The position numbers and the translations under genes were made by a program. Below are positions 27,670 to 39,105 of a stretch of DNA of 64,000 nt, one piece after another (positions within the stretch are counted from its first letter, which is position 1; every line of letters starts with the position of its first letter). The stretch is from Pantoea rodasii (GTDB lineage: Bacteria > Pseudomonadota > Gammaproteobacteria > Enterobacterales > Enterobacteriaceae), in assembly GCF_002095465.1 (NCBI RefSeq), contig NZ_MLFP01000002.1, forward strand, positions 248,001 to 312,000, written 5' to 3'. Below the pieces are notes generated by a model. That model was not told the DNA's origin. It did not search any database and saw nothing but the letters and a program-made list of their open reading frames with translations.

Positions 27670-28767
27670 TTACGGGCGGGCAGTCGTAATAAATGAGCTC
27701 ATCTGTGCTTCAGTGGTCAGGCGCTGTTGTAACGCAGCGGCTTCTGCCCGGCTGCTGTAACCGCCGAGTTGAATACGATAAACGTTGCCATTGGCTTCAA
27801 CGTTGCCAGGCACGCCGAAGCGTTTGCCGAGGCTGGTGGCCAGCTGACGAGCGCGCGCAGCATCATTCACCGCACCCACTTGCACCACATAACCGCTGCC
27901 TGCATGGGCATTTTGACTCACCGGCGCAGCGCTGGTCGGTGCCGCGACGGGCGCGGCTGGGGTTGCCTGCACCGGTGGCGCAGCCGGCTCATTGCCTTCC
28001 AGCACACCGTTAGCTAAAGGCTGTGGCGCGCCAAGAAAGCCGCTGCTTTGCACCGGGGCACCCATGTTGCCATTGCTCTGCAAAGTACTGTTATCCACCG
28101 CACGCACATCCTGCGGGGCTGGGCTTGGCGTGGCATTGGCGCTACTGCCGCCCATCATCACCATGCCGCCATTAAGATCTGGTCGCGCGGGCAGGGCGTA
28201 GCTCTGTTTCGCGACGGTGGTTCCAATGGTGCCCGGACCAGAGACCGAACCATCCGGAGCAACTTTGATGTAATCCACGCGTACGCGCGAATTGTTGGAG
28301 ATGTTCAGGCGATCGCCCGCTGCACGTGACAGATCGATGATGCGGCCTGGCGTGTAAGGGCCGCGGTCGTTAACGCGAACCACGATCTGACGACCATTCG
28401 CGATGTTGGTGACGCGAACATAGCTCGGCAGTGGCAGAGTGGGGTGTGCGGCCGTCATGGCATCCGGATCGTAAGCTTCGCCTATCGCGGTGCGATTGCC
28501 TTGTGCTTCTTCACCGTACCAGGTGGCGAGACCCACTTCGCTGTAGTTGGAAGGGTCTTTGATCACACGGTAATTTTTACCGTTGACGCTGTAATCCTGG
28601 CTGGTAGAAGGATTGATTGGTTCATAGCGTGGTTCAACGCCTGGGATTTCCACCACCGGGCCATTGTAGGCCGGCTGCGGTGGCGCAGTATTATTCTGCT
28701 GTTCCGGTGTGGAACAGGCAGCCAGTACCAGTGTTGCCAATGCAACCCCAAGCCAATCCTTACGCAT
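27670..28767 (-). CDS. rlpA: Septal lipoprotein RlpA (lytic transglycosylase)
   Basis: A 365-residue outer membrane lipoprotein that acts on denuded glycan strands in some bacteria. Lipobox LVLAACST with Cys near 18. Double-psi beta-barrel domain near 75-165 (VGLATWYGEEAQGNRTAIGE, VRVNDRGPYTPGRIIDLS). A Pro/Ala-rich linker follows, then a SPOR domain near 290-365 (YVVQVGAVNDAARARQLATS) that binds denuded septal peptidoglycan. It lies between mrdB and dacA as in E. coli. Confidence 0.94.
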   Translation of the reverse strand: MRKDWLGVALATLVLAACSTPEQQNNTAPPQPAYNGPVVEIPGVEPRYEPINPSTSQDYSVNGKNYRVIKDPSNYSEVGLATWYGEEAQGNRTAIGEAYDPDAMTAAHPTLPLPSYVRVTNIANGRQIVVRVNDRGPYTPGRIIDLSRAAGDRLNISNNSRVRVDYIKVAPDGSVSGPGTIGTTVAKQSYALPARPDLNGGMVMMGGSSANATPSPAPQDVRAVDNSTLQSNGNMGAPVQSSGFLGAPQPLANGVLEGNEPAAPPVQATPAAPVAAPTSAAPVSQNAHAGSGYVVQVGAVNDAARARQLATSLGKRFGVPGNVEANGNVYRIQLGGYSSRAEAAALQQRLTTEAQMSSFITTARP

Positions 28768-28777
28768 GTGCAGCCTC

Positions 28778-29895
28778 TTAAACGCTTTTAGATAACATTT
28801 TTCGATGAGTATGGATCGACATCACGATGCCAAATCCGGCCATTAACACAATCAAAGCCGATCCGCCGTAGCTCACCAGCGGCAGCGGGACACCGACCAC
28901 GGGTAAGATACCACTTACCATGCCAATGTTAACGAAAACATAAACGAATAAAATCAGCATCAAACCGCCCGCCATCACGCGGCCAAAGTGGTTTGTGCCC
29001 GCGCGGCAACGATCAGGCCGCGCAGTATCAGCAGCAAATAGAGTGCCAGCAGTAATAAGACGCCCACCAGACCCAGTTCTTCTGCCAATACCGCGAAAAT
29101 AAAATCGGTGTGGCGCTCAGGTAAAAACTCCAGCTGTGACTGCGTGCCATGCAGCCAGCCTTTGCCACGTAATCCGCCGGAGCCTATCGCGATCTTGGAC
29201 TGGATGATGTGATATCCGGCACCAAGCGGGTCGCTTTCGGGATCGAGCAGCATCATCACGCGGTCACGTTGATAGTCGTGCATCAGGAAGAACCATAAAA
29301 CCGGGATAAAAGCGGCAACCAGCAATACTGCCACAGCGATCAGCTTCCAGCTCATGCCTGAAAGGAACAAGACGAACAGGCCGGATGCGGCGATCAAAAT
29401 CGACGTGCCGAGGTCAGGCTGCGCCGCCACCAGCAGCGTGGGCATAAAGATCAGCACCAGCGCAATACCGGTATTTTTCAGCGTGGGCGGACAGACATCA
29501 CGGTTGATAAAGCGCGCCACCATCAGCGGAACCGCAATTTTGGCAATCTCGGACGGCTGAAAACGCACAAAGCCAAGATCCAGCCAGCGCTGTGCGCCTT
29601 TACTGATATGGCCAAAGGCATCCACCGCGATCAGCAAGATGACGCAAACGATGTAGAGATACGGCGCCCAGCTTTCATACACACGCGGCGGCACCTGCGC
29701 CATCACCAGCATGATGATGATACCCATGGCGATCTGGCCGAGCTTACGCTCCATCATGCCCGGATCCTGTCCGCTGGCACTCCAAATCACGATGGCGCTG
29801 TAGGTCAACAGCGCAAGGATGATTAACATAAACAACGGGTCGATATGGATACGTGTCCAGATCGATCTTTTCTGCGGGCTATCGTTCATGGACAT
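28778..29895 (-). CDS. mrdB: Peptidoglycan glycosyltransferase RodA/MrdB (frameshifted)
   Basis: SEDS-family polymerase that builds the cylindrical wall with PBP2. The N-terminal fragment has many membrane spans with [20 protein letters not shown]; the C-terminal piece has [19 protein letters not shown] and [13 protein letters not shown]. The frame breaks at AAA 28985-28987 (plus strand): one more base gives [10 protein letters not shown] and about 372 residues, near the 370 of E. coli. The gene is essential or nearly so for rod shape in relatives, so a sequencing error is far more likely than a true mutation. It begins two bases after mrdA ends. Confidence 0.93.
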
Positions 29896-29897
29896 CT

Positions 29898-31801
29898 TTA
29901 TTCACCTTCGTAGCCAGGCGGCGTGGGGGCTGCTTCTGGCAGCACGGTGTTGTTGTCGCCTAACATAATGTGGTCAAGAATCTGGCGCATAATGCTGCCC
30001 ACAGCCGGGCCGGCACCGCCGTTTTCCAGAATCATGGTGACCGCCACGCGCGGTTTGTCATATGGCGCGAAAGCCGTCATTAATTTGTGGTCACGCAAGC
30101 GTTCAGCAATTTTGTGCGCGTTATAGGTTTCGTTCTCTTTCAGACCGAAGACCTGAGCCGTACCGGACTTGGCGGCAATTTTATAAGGCGCATCGGCAAA
30201 GCTTTTGTGGGCGGTGCCGTTGGCGCGGTTTGCCACGCCGTACATGCCATCTTTGGCTATCTCCCAGTAACCTGAGTGAATATCACCAATTGGCGCATCA
30301 GGTGGCTGACGAAACGGCACCATCGCCTGGCCTTCACGGGTGGCGCGCAGCAGATGCGGCACCTTGATCACGCCGTCGTTAATCAGAATCATCATCGCTT
30401 TGTTCATCTGGATGGGCGTCGCGGTCCAGTAACCCTGCCGATGCCCACCGGAATGGTGTCACCCTGATACCACGGCTTTTTAAAGCGCTTCAGTTTCCAT
30501 TCGCGCGTTGGCATATTGCCGGGACTTTCCTGCGGCAAATCAATCCCGGTGCGATGGCCATAACCAAATTTGGTCATCCATTCCGACAGGCGATCGATGC
30601 CCATATCGTAGGCGACCTGATAGAAGAAGGTATCGGCGGATTCTTCCAGCGATTTGGTGACATTCAGACGCCCGTGTCCCCATTTTTTCCAGTCGCGGTA
30701 GCGCTTTTCCGAACCTGGCAGCTGCCACCAACCCGGATCAAACAGGCTGGTATTGCGGTTAATCACGCCGGCACTCAGCGCGGAGACGGCAACATAAGGT
30801 TTCACCGTTGAGGCGGGCGGGTAAGAAGCTTGCAGAGCGCGGTTGTAGAGCGGACGGTTCTCATCGCTCAGCAGCGCTTTGTAATCTTTGGTGGAGATAC
30901 CATCAACAAACAGATTAGGGTCATAGCTCGGCGTTGACACCAGCGCCAGAATCTCGCCGGTGCGCGGATCGCTGACCACTACTGCCGCGCGGCTGCCGGT
31001 GAGCAGGGTTTCGATATACTGCTGCAGTTTCAGGTCAACGGTCAGATAAATATCGCGCCCGGCCTGCGGGGATTGCTCATGCAGCTGACGAATGACCCGG
31101 CCGCGGTTGTTCACTTCAACCTCTTCGTAACCGGTTTTGCCATGCAGCACGTCTTCGTAATAGTTCTCGATACCTAACTTGCCGATATCATGCGTCGCGG
31201 CATAATTTGGCCACTTGCTTCATCATCGAGGCGTTTTAACGTCGCGATCGTTGATTTTTGACACGTAGCCCACCACGTGAGTCAGCGTCTGGCCATAAGG
31301 ATAATAGCGGCGTTGATAGCCTCTCACTTCTACACCCGGGAAGCGGTACTGATTCACAGCAAAGCGCGCAACCTGCACTTCGTTTAAGGCAATTTTGACG
31401 GGAATAGAGGTGAACCGACGCGAGCGTTTACGCTCTTTTTCAAAGGCATCAATATCGTCGTCGGTCAGATCCAGCACCGGGCGCAAATCTTGCAGCGTCT
31501 GCTTCAGGTCATCGACTTTTTCAGGCACCAGCTCAGCCTGGTAAATGGTGCGGTTCAGCGCCAGCGGAACGCCGTTGCGATCGAAAATGATGCCGCGGCT
31601 AGGCGCCACTGGCACCAGCTTGATGCGGTTTTCATTAGAGCGGGTGCTGTAATCGTCGAAACGCAGGATCTGCAGATGATAGAGGTTGACCACCAGCACG
31701 CTGGAGAGCAGGAAGATGCCAACAAAAGCCACCAAAGCCCGGCGGACAAAGAGTTTCTGTTCGGCAGTGTAATCGCGAAAGGCGTTGCTCTGTAATTTCA
31801 T
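29898..31801 (-). CDS. mrdA: Transpeptidase PBP2/MrdA (three frame breaks)
   Basis: Class B penicillin-binding protein that cross-links wall during elongation. One N-terminal membrane span ([20 protein letters not shown]). Catalytic motifs: STVK in [13 protein letters not shown] in [12 protein letters not shown] and KSG in AAKSGTAQV. Three indels interrupt it: an extra T at 31234-31237, a missing base near 31217 and a missing base near 30436. Correcting them gives 634 residues, against 633 in E. coli, with DVKRLDDEGKW and [14 protein letters not shown] restored. Such clustered breaks in a gene needed for rod shape point to consensus error. Confidence 0.93.
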
Positions 31802-31835
31802 CCGCTGCGTTTATTGTCTGGAGGTTGTCAGGCGT

Positions 31836-32306
31836 TTATTCACGGTGATAAGGATGATTCGTGGTGATGCTCCAGGCACGATACAGGCTTTCTGCCACCA
31901 GCACACGCACCAGCGGATGAGGTAACGTCAGCGTGGATAGCGACCAGCTCTGCTCTGCAGCGGCTTTACACGCCGGCGCCAGCCCTTCCGGGCCGCCAAT
32001 TAACAAGCTGACATCACGGCCATCCTGTTTCCAGCGTTCAAGCTGTTGCGCCAGCTGCGGGGTTTCCCACGGCTGCCCCGGAATATCCAGCGTGACGATG
32101 CGATTGCCTTTGCCAACGGCCGCTAACATCGCTTCACCCTCTTTTTCGAGAATGCGCTTAATGTCAGCGTTTTTACCGCGTTTACCGGCAGGCACTTCGG
32201 TCAGTTCAAACGGCATATCTTTAGGGAAGCGGCGCAAATACTCCATGAAACCGGTTTGAACCCAGTCGGGCATTTTGGTGCCGACGGCCACAAGCTGCAG
32301 TTTCAA
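31836..32306 (-). CDS. rlmH: 23S rRNA pseudouridine-1915 N3-methyltransferase RlmH
   Basis: A 156-residue SPOUT methyltransferase that modifies pseudouridine 1915 in helix 69 of 23S rRNA. The SAM-binding trefoil-knot motifs are [12 protein letters not shown] and [20 protein letters not shown], ending TTNHPYHRE as in E. coli. Three bases separate it from rsfS upstream, so they form an operon with nadD and mrdAB. Confidence 0.96.
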   Translation of the reverse strand: MKLQLVAVGTKMPDWVQTGFMEYLRRFPKDMPFELTEVPAGKRGKNADIKRILEKEGEAMLAAVGKGNRIVTLDIPGQPWETPQLAQQLERWKQDGRDVSLLIGGPEGLAPACKAAAEQSWSLSTLTLPHPLVRVLVAESLYRAWSITTNHPYHRE

Positions 32307-32309
32307 GGC

Positions 32310-32627
32310 TTAACTCCAGAGCTTTTCCAGCTCATACAGCTGGCGGCTCTCTTCCTGCATCACGTGCACAATCACTTCGCCGAGATCAACCACGACCCAA
32401 TCAGCGGCAGCTTTGCCATCCACGCCCAGCGGTTTCAAACCCGCAGCACGTGACTCTTGCATGACGTGTTCAGCGATCGAAACGACGTGACGTGTCGACG
32501 TGCCGGTGCAAATAATCATGCAATCGGTGATGCTCGATTTACCCTGAACATCAACCGCAACGATGTCCTGGCCTTTGAGATCATCAATCTTATCAATAAC
32601 GAAATCTTGGAGTGCTTTACCTTGCAA
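32310..32627 (-). CDS. rsfS: Ribosome silencing factor RsfS
   Basis: A 105-residue Iojap-family protein that binds ribosomal protein uL14 and blocks subunit joining when nutrients are scarce. It starts [20 protein letters not shown] and carries [14 protein letters not shown] and [20 protein letters not shown], nearly as in E. coli. The cobC gene that lies between nadD and rsfS in E. coli is absent here; the gap is 91 bases. Confidence 0.95.
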   Translation of the reverse strand: MQGKALQDFVIDKIDDLKGQDIVAVDVQGKSSITDCMIICTGTSTRHVVSIAEHVMQESRAAGLKPLGVDGKAAADWVVVDLGEVIVHVMQEESRQLYELEKLWS

Positions 32628-32718
32628 AAGGTTCCCCTTAAAAACAGGTGATTACGAGCAGGCAGAATGCCCGGAAAACGTAGCCTAAAATGAAGCGGCG
32701 CAGTATAGCACGCTACGA

Positions 32719-33362
32719 TCAAGCGCGATATAAGCCAGCGCGATCGATATAATCGATAACCGCGTCGGGCAGCAGATCCGCGCAGGATTCTCCCCGGTGG
32801 CGGCGCTGGCGGATTTCCGTGGCGGAGATATCGAGCAGCGGCGTATCAGCCAGCCAGATATGGCCCGCCGGTGAATGATGCAACTGATCTGCATGCTGCG
32901 CACGGTGTGCGTCGAGCCACTGCTGCATATCAGGCGTTTCCATCTGCGTTGCATAACCGGGACGCTGGCACACCAGCAGATGACACAACGACAGCAGCTC
33001 TTGCCAGCGATGCCATTTGGCTAACGTTAGCAGAGAATCATGACCGATGATAAACCCGAGGGGCTGTTCTGCACCCCGTTCCGCACGCAGTGCTTCCAGG
33101 GTGGCCACGGTCCATGACGGCGTTTCGCGTTCCAGCTCGCGCGTATCAATATCAAACAGCGGACGGGTGGCAATGGCACAGCGCAGCATCTCCACGCGTT
33201 GCTGCGCGCTGGCTTCAGGCTGTGGGCGGTGCGGCGGGACATTGTTCGGCAGCAGCGTTACTTTTTCAGACCAACCTGTTGCGCCAGCGCTTCTACCGGG
33301 CGCAAATGACCAAAATGGATGGGATCGAAGGTGCCGCCAAACAGCGCATACAGTTTAGACAT
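32719..33362 (-). CDS. nadD: Nicotinate-nucleotide adenylyltransferase NadD (frameshifted)
   Basis: Enzyme that adenylates nicotinate mononucleotide, an essential NAD synthesis step. The N-terminal fragment from ATG 33362 has [16 protein letters not shown], which includes the nucleotide-binding GGTFDP and HxGH. The rest ([20 protein letters not shown]) lies in another frame. The break is at T5 33262-33266: one more base restores [17 protein letters not shown] and 214 residues, against 213 in E. coli. It overlaps the end of holA by 8 bases. Being essential, it is unlikely to be truly broken. Confidence 0.93.
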
Positions 33363-34386
33363 CAGTGAAGCTCAGAGGAAAATCGCGGTGACAGATGAGC
33401 AGTGACAGCGTCTCTAATTGTGGCCACAGATTCTGACCATAATCCTGCTTCATGGTGAGTTCCAGCTCGGCCAGCAGGTGCACCGCGCGTTGCAAACGGC
33501 GTGCATCAAGACGTTGCAGCGCGTCGGTAAACAGGGCGCGGCGGTTCTGCCAGATGCGTTGTTGATCCATCAGCGCACGCAATCCCTGCTTAGCCTGATT
33601 ACGCTGCAAATGCAGCAGCGTGAGTAAATCACGTTGCAATGAACGCAGCAAAATCACCAATTCAGCATCTTCTTTCTGTAACTGATGCAGAATGTGCAAG
33701 GCGCGTTTACTTTTGCCGGCCAGCAAGGCGTCAACCCAGTGGAAAGGGGTAAAGTGCGCAGCATCGTTCACCGCGTCTTCGACGCGAGGCAGGGTGAGCT
33801 TGCCATCCGGCCACAGCAACGACAGACGTTCCAGTGCCTGCGCCAGCGCCAGCAGATTGCCTTCATAACAGTAGCAGAGCAGCTGAATCGCCGCGTCATC
33901 CACACTTAACTTCATGGATTTGGCGCGGCTTGCCACCCAGCGCGGCAGCTGCGCTTGTTCGGGCGTCTGGCAGGGAACCAGTACCGCCTGCGTGCTGAGC
34001 GCTTTAAACCAGGCGCTGTTTTCCTGCGCCTTGGTCAGTTTCGCCATACGCAAAATCAGCAGGATATCGCTGTGCAACAAGCTGGAGAGCTTGACCAATT
34101 GCTCGGCCATCGCCGCATTGGCGCCATTTTCCGGCAGCTGCAGGGTTAACGTCTGACGCTGGGTAAACAAACTGAGTGCCTGACAGCTGGCAAAGATCGC
34201 ATCCCAGTCGGTTTGCGCATCGAGGGTGACGCTAAAGTGCTCTTCAAATCCCTGCGTGGTCGAAACAGCACGGATAGCATCCGCACTTTCCTGAATCAGC
34301 AGCGGTTCATTGCCCGTCAGAAAATAACAGGCGCGCAGCCCCTCTCGAAGCTGCGCGCTCAGTTGTTCAGGATAAATCCTGATCAT
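33355..34386 (-). CDS. holA: DNA polymerase III delta subunit HolA
   Basis: A 343-residue clamp-loader subunit that opens the beta clamp. It starts [34 protein letters not shown], matching E. coli HolA, with the AAA-like fold and helical collar; there is no functional Walker A, as expected for delta. It overlaps lptE upstream by four bases (ATGA) and nadD downstream by eight. Confidence 0.95.
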   Translation of the reverse strand: MIRIYPEQLSAQLREGLRACYFLTGNEPLLIQESADAIRAVSTTQGFEEHFSVTLDAQTDWDAIFASCQALSLFTQRQTLTLQLPENGANAAMAEQLVKLSSLLHSDILLILRMAKLTKAQENSAWFKALSTQAVLVPCQTPEQAQLPRWVASRAKSMKLSVDDAAIQLLCYCYEGNLLALAQALERLSLLWPDGKLTLPRVEDAVNDAAHFTPFHWVDALLAGKSKRALHILHQLQKEDAELVILLRSLQRDLLTLLHLQRNQAKQGLRALMDQQRIWQNRRALFTDALQRLDARRLQRAVHLLAELELTMKQDYGQNLWPQLETLSLLICHRDFPLSFTDV

Positions 34387-34982
34387 TGCAGACTGGTGGC
34401 AGAAGAAGACGACACTTCTGGTGAGTCAGCACCCGGTGCGATGACCTCCGGCTGTGGCAGTGTGTCTTTGTTGCTTTCCTGCGCAGCATGAACCGTTAAC
34501 AGTTTACGCACCAGTTGCTCGGCGGCACGCTGGCGCATCTCCTGCACGATCATGTCCTGCTCGGCATCCTTCGCCAGTGCGGCATTCGGGTTGTCGAAGA
34601 AAGAACGATACACGGTGGTGCTGATCGGGTAGATGCCTTTGCCCGGAATCAGAACCTGTGCAGTGACCGTCATCACCAGGGAATACTCAGCAGTGGTACC
34701 ACTGATAAACACTGACGCGGTATCACGTCCTTGCCTTTCAGCGCCTAAACGCAAAGTAGGGTACTTGGCACTGGCCTTTTTGCTGTCATCAACAATGGTG
34801 ACATCATTGATACGCAGCTGCTGGCGCACGGTGCGCGCCAGTGGACCATACGGGTCGCCACTCTGGACGATCAAAGTTTTCATCTCGGTTGGCACCATGG
34901 TGGTGCCGCGCGGGTGAAAACCACAGCCTGCGGTGATCATCACCGCAAGCAGGACAAACAGCCTGATAATCAGTTGTCGCAC
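34383..34982 (-). CDS. lptE: LPS assembly lipoprotein LptE
   Basis: A 199-residue outer membrane lipoprotein that plugs the LptD barrel and is needed for lipopolysaccharide export. Signal peptide with lipobox [11 protein letters not shown]. Conserved [20 protein letters not shown] and [22 protein letters not shown]. The Ser/Glu-rich tail is variable in the family. It lies just downstream of leuS and overlaps holA by four bases. Confidence 0.94.
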   Translation of the reverse strand: MRQLIIRLFVLLAVMITAGCGFHPRGTTMVPTEMKTLIVQSGDPYGPLARTVRQQLRINDVTIVDDSKKASAKYPTLRLGAERQGRDTASVFISGTTAEYSLVMTVTAQVLIPGKGIYPISTTVYRSFFDNPNAALAKDAEQDMIVQEMRQRAAEQLVRKLLTVHAAQESNKDTLPQPEVIAPGADSPEVSSSSATSLQ

Positions 34983-34996
34983 AGTTCCTCCTGAAC

Positions 34997-37579
34997 TTAA
35001 CCCACGACCAGGTTAAGCAGTTTGCCAGGGACATAAATCACTTTACGAAGTGTGACGCCTTCCAGATATTTCGCCACAATATGCTCCTGCGCAGCACGCG
35101 CCTGAACCTGCTCCTGCGTAGCATCAGGCGCAACGGTGATTTTGCCGCGCACTTTGCCATTGACCTGTACAACCACCAGCAGTGAATCTTCCACCATGGC
35201 GGATTCATCCGCAACCGGCCAGCTGGCTTCATCGACGTTGCCTTCTCCACCCAGCGCCTGCCACAGAACATAGCTGGCGTGTGGCGTGAACGGATACAGC
35301 AGACGAACGACTGCCACCAGCGCTTCCTGCAGCAGCGCGCGATCCTGCTCGCTCTCCTGCGGAGCACGGGTCAGTTTGTTCATCAACTCCATAATGGCAG
35401 CGATGGCAGTGTTGAAGGTCTGACGACGGCCAACATCATCGGCCACTTTGGCGATGGTTTTGTGCAGATCGCGACGCAGCGCTTTCTGATCGTCATTCAG
35501 TGCGTTGACGTCCAGTGCGACGGTAGCGCCTTTCGCCACGTGTTCGTAGGCCAGTTTCCACACGCGCTTCAGGAAGCGGTTCGCTCCTTCAACGCCAGAT
35601 TCCTGCCATTCCAGCGTCATTTCTGCTGGTGAGGCGAACATCATGAACAGACGCACGGTATCTGCACCGTAACGCTCAACCATCAGCTGTGGATCGATGC
35701 CGTTGTTTTTCGACTTCGACATCTTGCTCATGCCAGCGTAAATCACTTCGCGGCCTGCGTTATCGACAGCCTTGGTGATGCGGCCTTTTTCATCGCGATC
35801 AACAGTGACATCAACCGGAGACACCCAGTTACGCTCGCCGCTGGTGCCGGTGTAATAGAAGGCATCGGCCAAAACCATGCCCTGACACAGCAGACGTTTA
35901 GCGGGCTCATCCGAGTTCACCAGACCTGCATCACGCAGCAGCTTGTGATAGAAGCGGAAGTACATCAGGTGCATGATGGCGTGTTCAATACCACCCACAT
36001 ACTGATCGACCGGCAGCCAGTAGTTTGCGGCCGCGGGATCCAGCATGCCTTCGTTGTAGTTGGCACAGGTGTAACGCGCGTAGTACCAGGAAGACTCCAT
36101 AAAGGTGTCGAAGGTATCGGTTTCACGCAGCGCAGGCTGGCCGTTGACGGTGGTTTTTGCCCACTCTGGATCGGCTTTAATCGGGCTGGTAATGCCATCC
36201 ATCAACACATCTTCCGGCAGAATCACCGGCAGCTGATCTTCTGGTGTTGGCATCACGGTGCCATCTTCCAGCGTGACCATTGGGATTGGCGCACCCCAGT
36301 AACGCTGACGGGAAACACCCCAGTCGCGCAGGCGATAGTTCACTTTACGCACGCCGACACCTTTAGCGGCCAGCGCATCCGCGATGGCGTTAAAGCCCGC
36401 CTGATGATCCAAACCGTTAAACTCACCGGAGTTGAACAGCGCGCCTTTTTCGGTCATCGCGGCTTCGCTCAGATCCGGTGTTGAACCATCCAGATTCAAG
36501 ATCACTGGCTTGATGTTCAGGTTGTACTTGGTGGCGAACTCCCAGTCACGCTGATCGTGGCCGGGTACGGCCATTACGGCGCCGGTGCCGTATTCCATCA
36601 GTACAAAGTTAGCGACCCATACCGGGATCTCTTCGCCCGTCAGCGGATGGATAGCAAACAGGCCGGTGGCCATGCCTTTCTTCTCCATCGTCGCCATATC
36701 CGCTTCAGCCACTTTAGTGGTGCTGCATTCGGCGATAAAGTCTGACAGCGCTGGGTTGCTGGCTGCAGCCTGGCGCGCCAGCGGGTGTCCGGCCGCCACG
36801 GCGACATAGGTTGCACCGAGGAAGGTATCCGGACGCGTGGTATACACGGTCAATTTTTCTTCGCTGTACGCCACGTCGAAGGTGATTTCCACGCCTTCAG
36901 AACGGCCAATCCAGTTACGCTGCATGGTTTTGACCGTTTCAGGCCAGTCTTCCAGCTTATCCAGATCGTTCAGCAGTTCTTCCGCGTAAGCGGTGATTTT
37001 CACGAACCACTGCGGAATCTCTTTACGTTCGACTTTGGTGTCACAGCGCCAGCAGCAACCGTCAATAACCTGTTCGTTGGCCAGCACGGTTTGGTCATGT
37101 GGACACCAGTTCACCGCAGAGGTCTTTTTATAGACCATGCCCTTTTCATACAGCTTGGTGAAGAACCACTGTTCCCAGCGATAGTACTCAGGCTGACAGG
37201 TGGCCAATTCACGGCTCCAGTCATAGCCAAAGCCCAGCAGTTTGAGCTGGTTCTTCATGTATTCGATGTTGTCATAAGTCCATGGCGCGGGTGCGGTGTT
37301 GTTTTTCACCGCAGCGCCTTCGGCTGGCAGACCAAACGCATCCCAGCCAATTGGCTGCAGGACGTTTTTACCCAGCATGCGCTGATAGCGCGCAATCACA
37401 TCGCCGATGGTGTAGTTACGCACGTGGCCCATGTGTAGACGGCCAGAAGGATAGGGCAGCATGGAAAGGCAGTAATATTTCTCTTTGCCTTCCTGCTCGG
37501 TCACTTTAAAGGTTTCGTTTTCGTCCCAGTGTTGTTGGACGCGGGATTCTATCTCTTCCGGGCGGTATTGCTCTTGCAT
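34997..37579 (-). CDS. leuS: Leucyl-tRNA synthetase LeuS
   Basis: Class I synthetase of 860 residues, the same length as in E. coli. The start is ATG 37579 ([11 protein letters not shown]); in-frame codons back to 37663 are leader. HIGH motif in [15 protein letters not shown], editing CP1 domain with [21 protein letters not shown] loop in [14 protein letters not shown], and the C-terminal tRNA-binding tail ending [15 protein letters not shown]. First gene of the leuS-lptE-holA-nadD operon, divergent from ybeL. Confidence 0.97.
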   Translation of the reverse strand: MQEQYRPEEIESRVQQHWDENETFKVTEQEGKEKYYCLSMLPYPSGRLHMGHVRNYTIGDVIARYQRMLGKNVLQPIGWDAFGLPAEGAAVKNNTAPAPWTYDNIEYMKNQLKLLGFGYDWSRELATCQPEYYRWEQWFFTKLYEKGMVYKKTSAVNWCPHDQTVLANEQVIDGCCWRCDTKVERKEIPQWFVKITAYAEELLNDLDKLEDWPETVKTMQRNWIGRSEGVEITFDVAYSEEKLTVYTTRPDTFLGATYVAVAAGHPLARQAAASNPALSDFIAECSTTKVAEADMATMEKKGMATGLFAIHPLTGEEIPVWVANFVLMEYGTGAVMAVPGHDQRDWEFATKYNLNIKPVILNLDGSTPDLSEAAMTEKGALFNSGEFNGLDHQAGFNAIADALAAKGVGVRKVNYRLRDWGVSRQRYWGAPIPMVTLEDGTVMPTPEDQLPVILPEDVLMDGITSPIKADPEWAKTTVNGQPALRETDTFDTFMESSWYYARYTCANYNEGMLDPAAANYWLPVDQYVGGIEHAIMHLMYFRFYHKLLRDAGLVNSDEPAKRLLCQGMVLADAFYYTGTSGERNWVSPVDVTVDRDEKGRITKAVDNAGREVIYAGMSKMSKSKNNGIDPQLMVERYGADTVRLFMMFASPAEMTLEWQESGVEGANRFLKRVWKLAYEHVAKGATVALDVNALNDDQKALRRDLHKTIAKVADDVGRRQTFNTAIAAIMELMNKLTRAPQESEQDRALLQEALVAVVRLLYPFTPHASYVLWQALGGEGNVDEASWPVADESAMVEDSLLVVVQVNGKVRGKITVAPDATQEQVQARAAQEHIVAKYLEGVTLRKVIYVPGKLLNLVVG

Positions 37580-37801
37580 GGCTGCCTGTGGTCCTTTGTG
37601 AAAATCGTTTTGCGTACTTTTAGATCCGCATAGCATACCCATAAGGCTCTCCCTCAACAACATTTGACGCCCCGGCTGGCCGGATTTCTGCTTAATGCGC
37701 CGCCGCTTTCACCCTTTTGCGATTTCCTCTGCTTCAGGCACGGCAAATATGACAGAACAGCTAAACTTACTATCAGCTAGTCCCGCAAAAAGGAGAACAA
37801 A

Positions 37802-38282
37802 ATGAATAATGTGGCGCAGGAGTATCGTGCAACGATAGCGGCATTAACCCAGCGGCTGGAGCAAGGCGAGCGTGATGTTGATGCGCTGGTTGCCGAAGCG
37901 CGACAGGAACTGTTAGCGAAAAAACACTGACCTCCTCGGAAGTGAATGAGGTGATGCGTGCCGTGCGGCGTGATTTACATGAGTTTGCGCTCAGTTATCA
38001 GGAATCTTCAGATGTGCTGGGCGATTCCGTATTTTGCGGGTGATCCGCGAAAGTGTCTGGAAAGAGCTGGCCGATATCACGGATAAGAGCCAGCTGGAGT
38101 GGCGCGAAGTGTTTCAGGATCTGCGTCATCACGGCGTTTATCAAAGTGGTGAAGTGGTGGGGTTGGGTAATCTGGTGTGTGAAAAGTGCGGTTTCACCCG
38201 GGCGATTTATACTCCAGAAAGCTTAACGCGCTGTCCGGAGTGCGGACACGATCACTTCCAGCGTCAACCTTTTGAGCCTTGA
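37802..38282 (+). CDS. ybeL: Zinc-ribbon protein YbeL (two frame breaks)
   Basis: YbeL family (DUF1451), function unknown. ATG 37802 follows AGGAG. The protein runs MNNVAQEYRATIAALTQRL, then TLTSSEVNEVMRAVRRDLHEF, then RVIRESVWKELADITDKSQL and a C-terminal zinc ribbon CEKCGF..CPECGH. These lie in three frames. One more A in A6 37919-37924 and one more T in T4 38032-38035 join them into 160 residues, the E. coli length. It lies between leuS and the glt genes as in E. coli. Confidence 0.9.
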
Positions 38283-38310
38283 TGTTCTTGTTAAACCAGC
38301 GCGAGGAATC

Positions 38311-38366
38311 GCGCCGCGACAACAGTGCATTGTTGATGAACAAACGGCACAGGGTTGTTGCGGCGC
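38311..38366. repeat. Structured inverted repeat between ybeL and gltL
   Basis: A 13-base left arm GCGCCGCGACAAC pairs with GTTGTTGCGGCGC (one G-T pair), and the loop itself contains TTGTTGATGAACAA, a smaller hairpin. No T-run follows on either strand. It lies between two convergent genes, so it may aid termination or protect 3' ends. Confidence 0.5.
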
Positions 38367-38380
38367 ATTTAACACGCTAA

Positions 38381-39105
38381 TTAATGCAGGATCTTGGCGA
38401 GGAAGTCTTTTGCACGGTCGGACTGCGGATTATTGAAGAAGTCATCTTTATTGGTGTCTTCGACAATTTTACCTTCATCCATAAAGATCACGCGATTGGC
38501 CACTTTACGGGCAAAGCCCATCTCATGCGTCACCACCATCATGGTCATGCCTTCGTTCGCCAGTTCAACCATCACGTCCAGCACTTCGTTGATCATCTCC
38601 GGATCGAGTGCAGAGGTGGGTTCGTCAAACAGCATGGCGATCGGATCCATACACAGCGCGCGGGCAATCGCCACACGTTGCTGCTGGCCGCCAGAAAGCT
38701 GACCTGGGAATTTTTCAGCATGTGCGGCGAGACCGACACGCGTCAGCAGTTTCAGCCCTTTATCGCGCGCGGCGGCTTTGTCACGCTTTAACACTTTGAC
38801 TTGCGCCAACACCAGGTTATCGACAATGCTGAGGTGCGGGAACAGTTCGAAGTGCTGGAACACCATGCCGACCTTACTGCGCAGTTGCGCCAGGTTGGTT
38901 TTTTATTGTTCACCTCGGTGCCATTGACCTGAATGCTGCCTTCCTGCACCGGTTCCAGACCGTTTACGGTTTTAATCAGCGTTGATTTACCCGAACCGGA
39001 CGGTCCGCAGACCACCACCACTTCACCTTTTTTCACTTCGGTGGAGCAGTTGGTCAGCACCTGAAAGTGACCATACCACTTAGAAACGTTTTTCAGGCTA
39101 ATCAT
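38381..39105 (-). CDS. gltL: Glutamate/aspartate ABC transporter ATPase GltL (frameshifted)
   Basis: ATPase subunit of the GltIJKL importer. Walker [10 protein letters not shown] lies in the N-terminal fragment; [28 protein letters not shown] and [10 protein letters not shown] lie in the C-terminal one. The frame breaks at T6 38899-38904 (plus strand): one more base gives [20 protein letters not shown] and 241 residues, the E. coli length. Its ATG directly abuts the stop of gltK. Confidence 0.93.

Noticed and set aside
36785..37438. 217-codon frame opposite leuS (and 35945-36484)
   Set aside because: Antisense shadow of leuS; no ribosome site and no family features.
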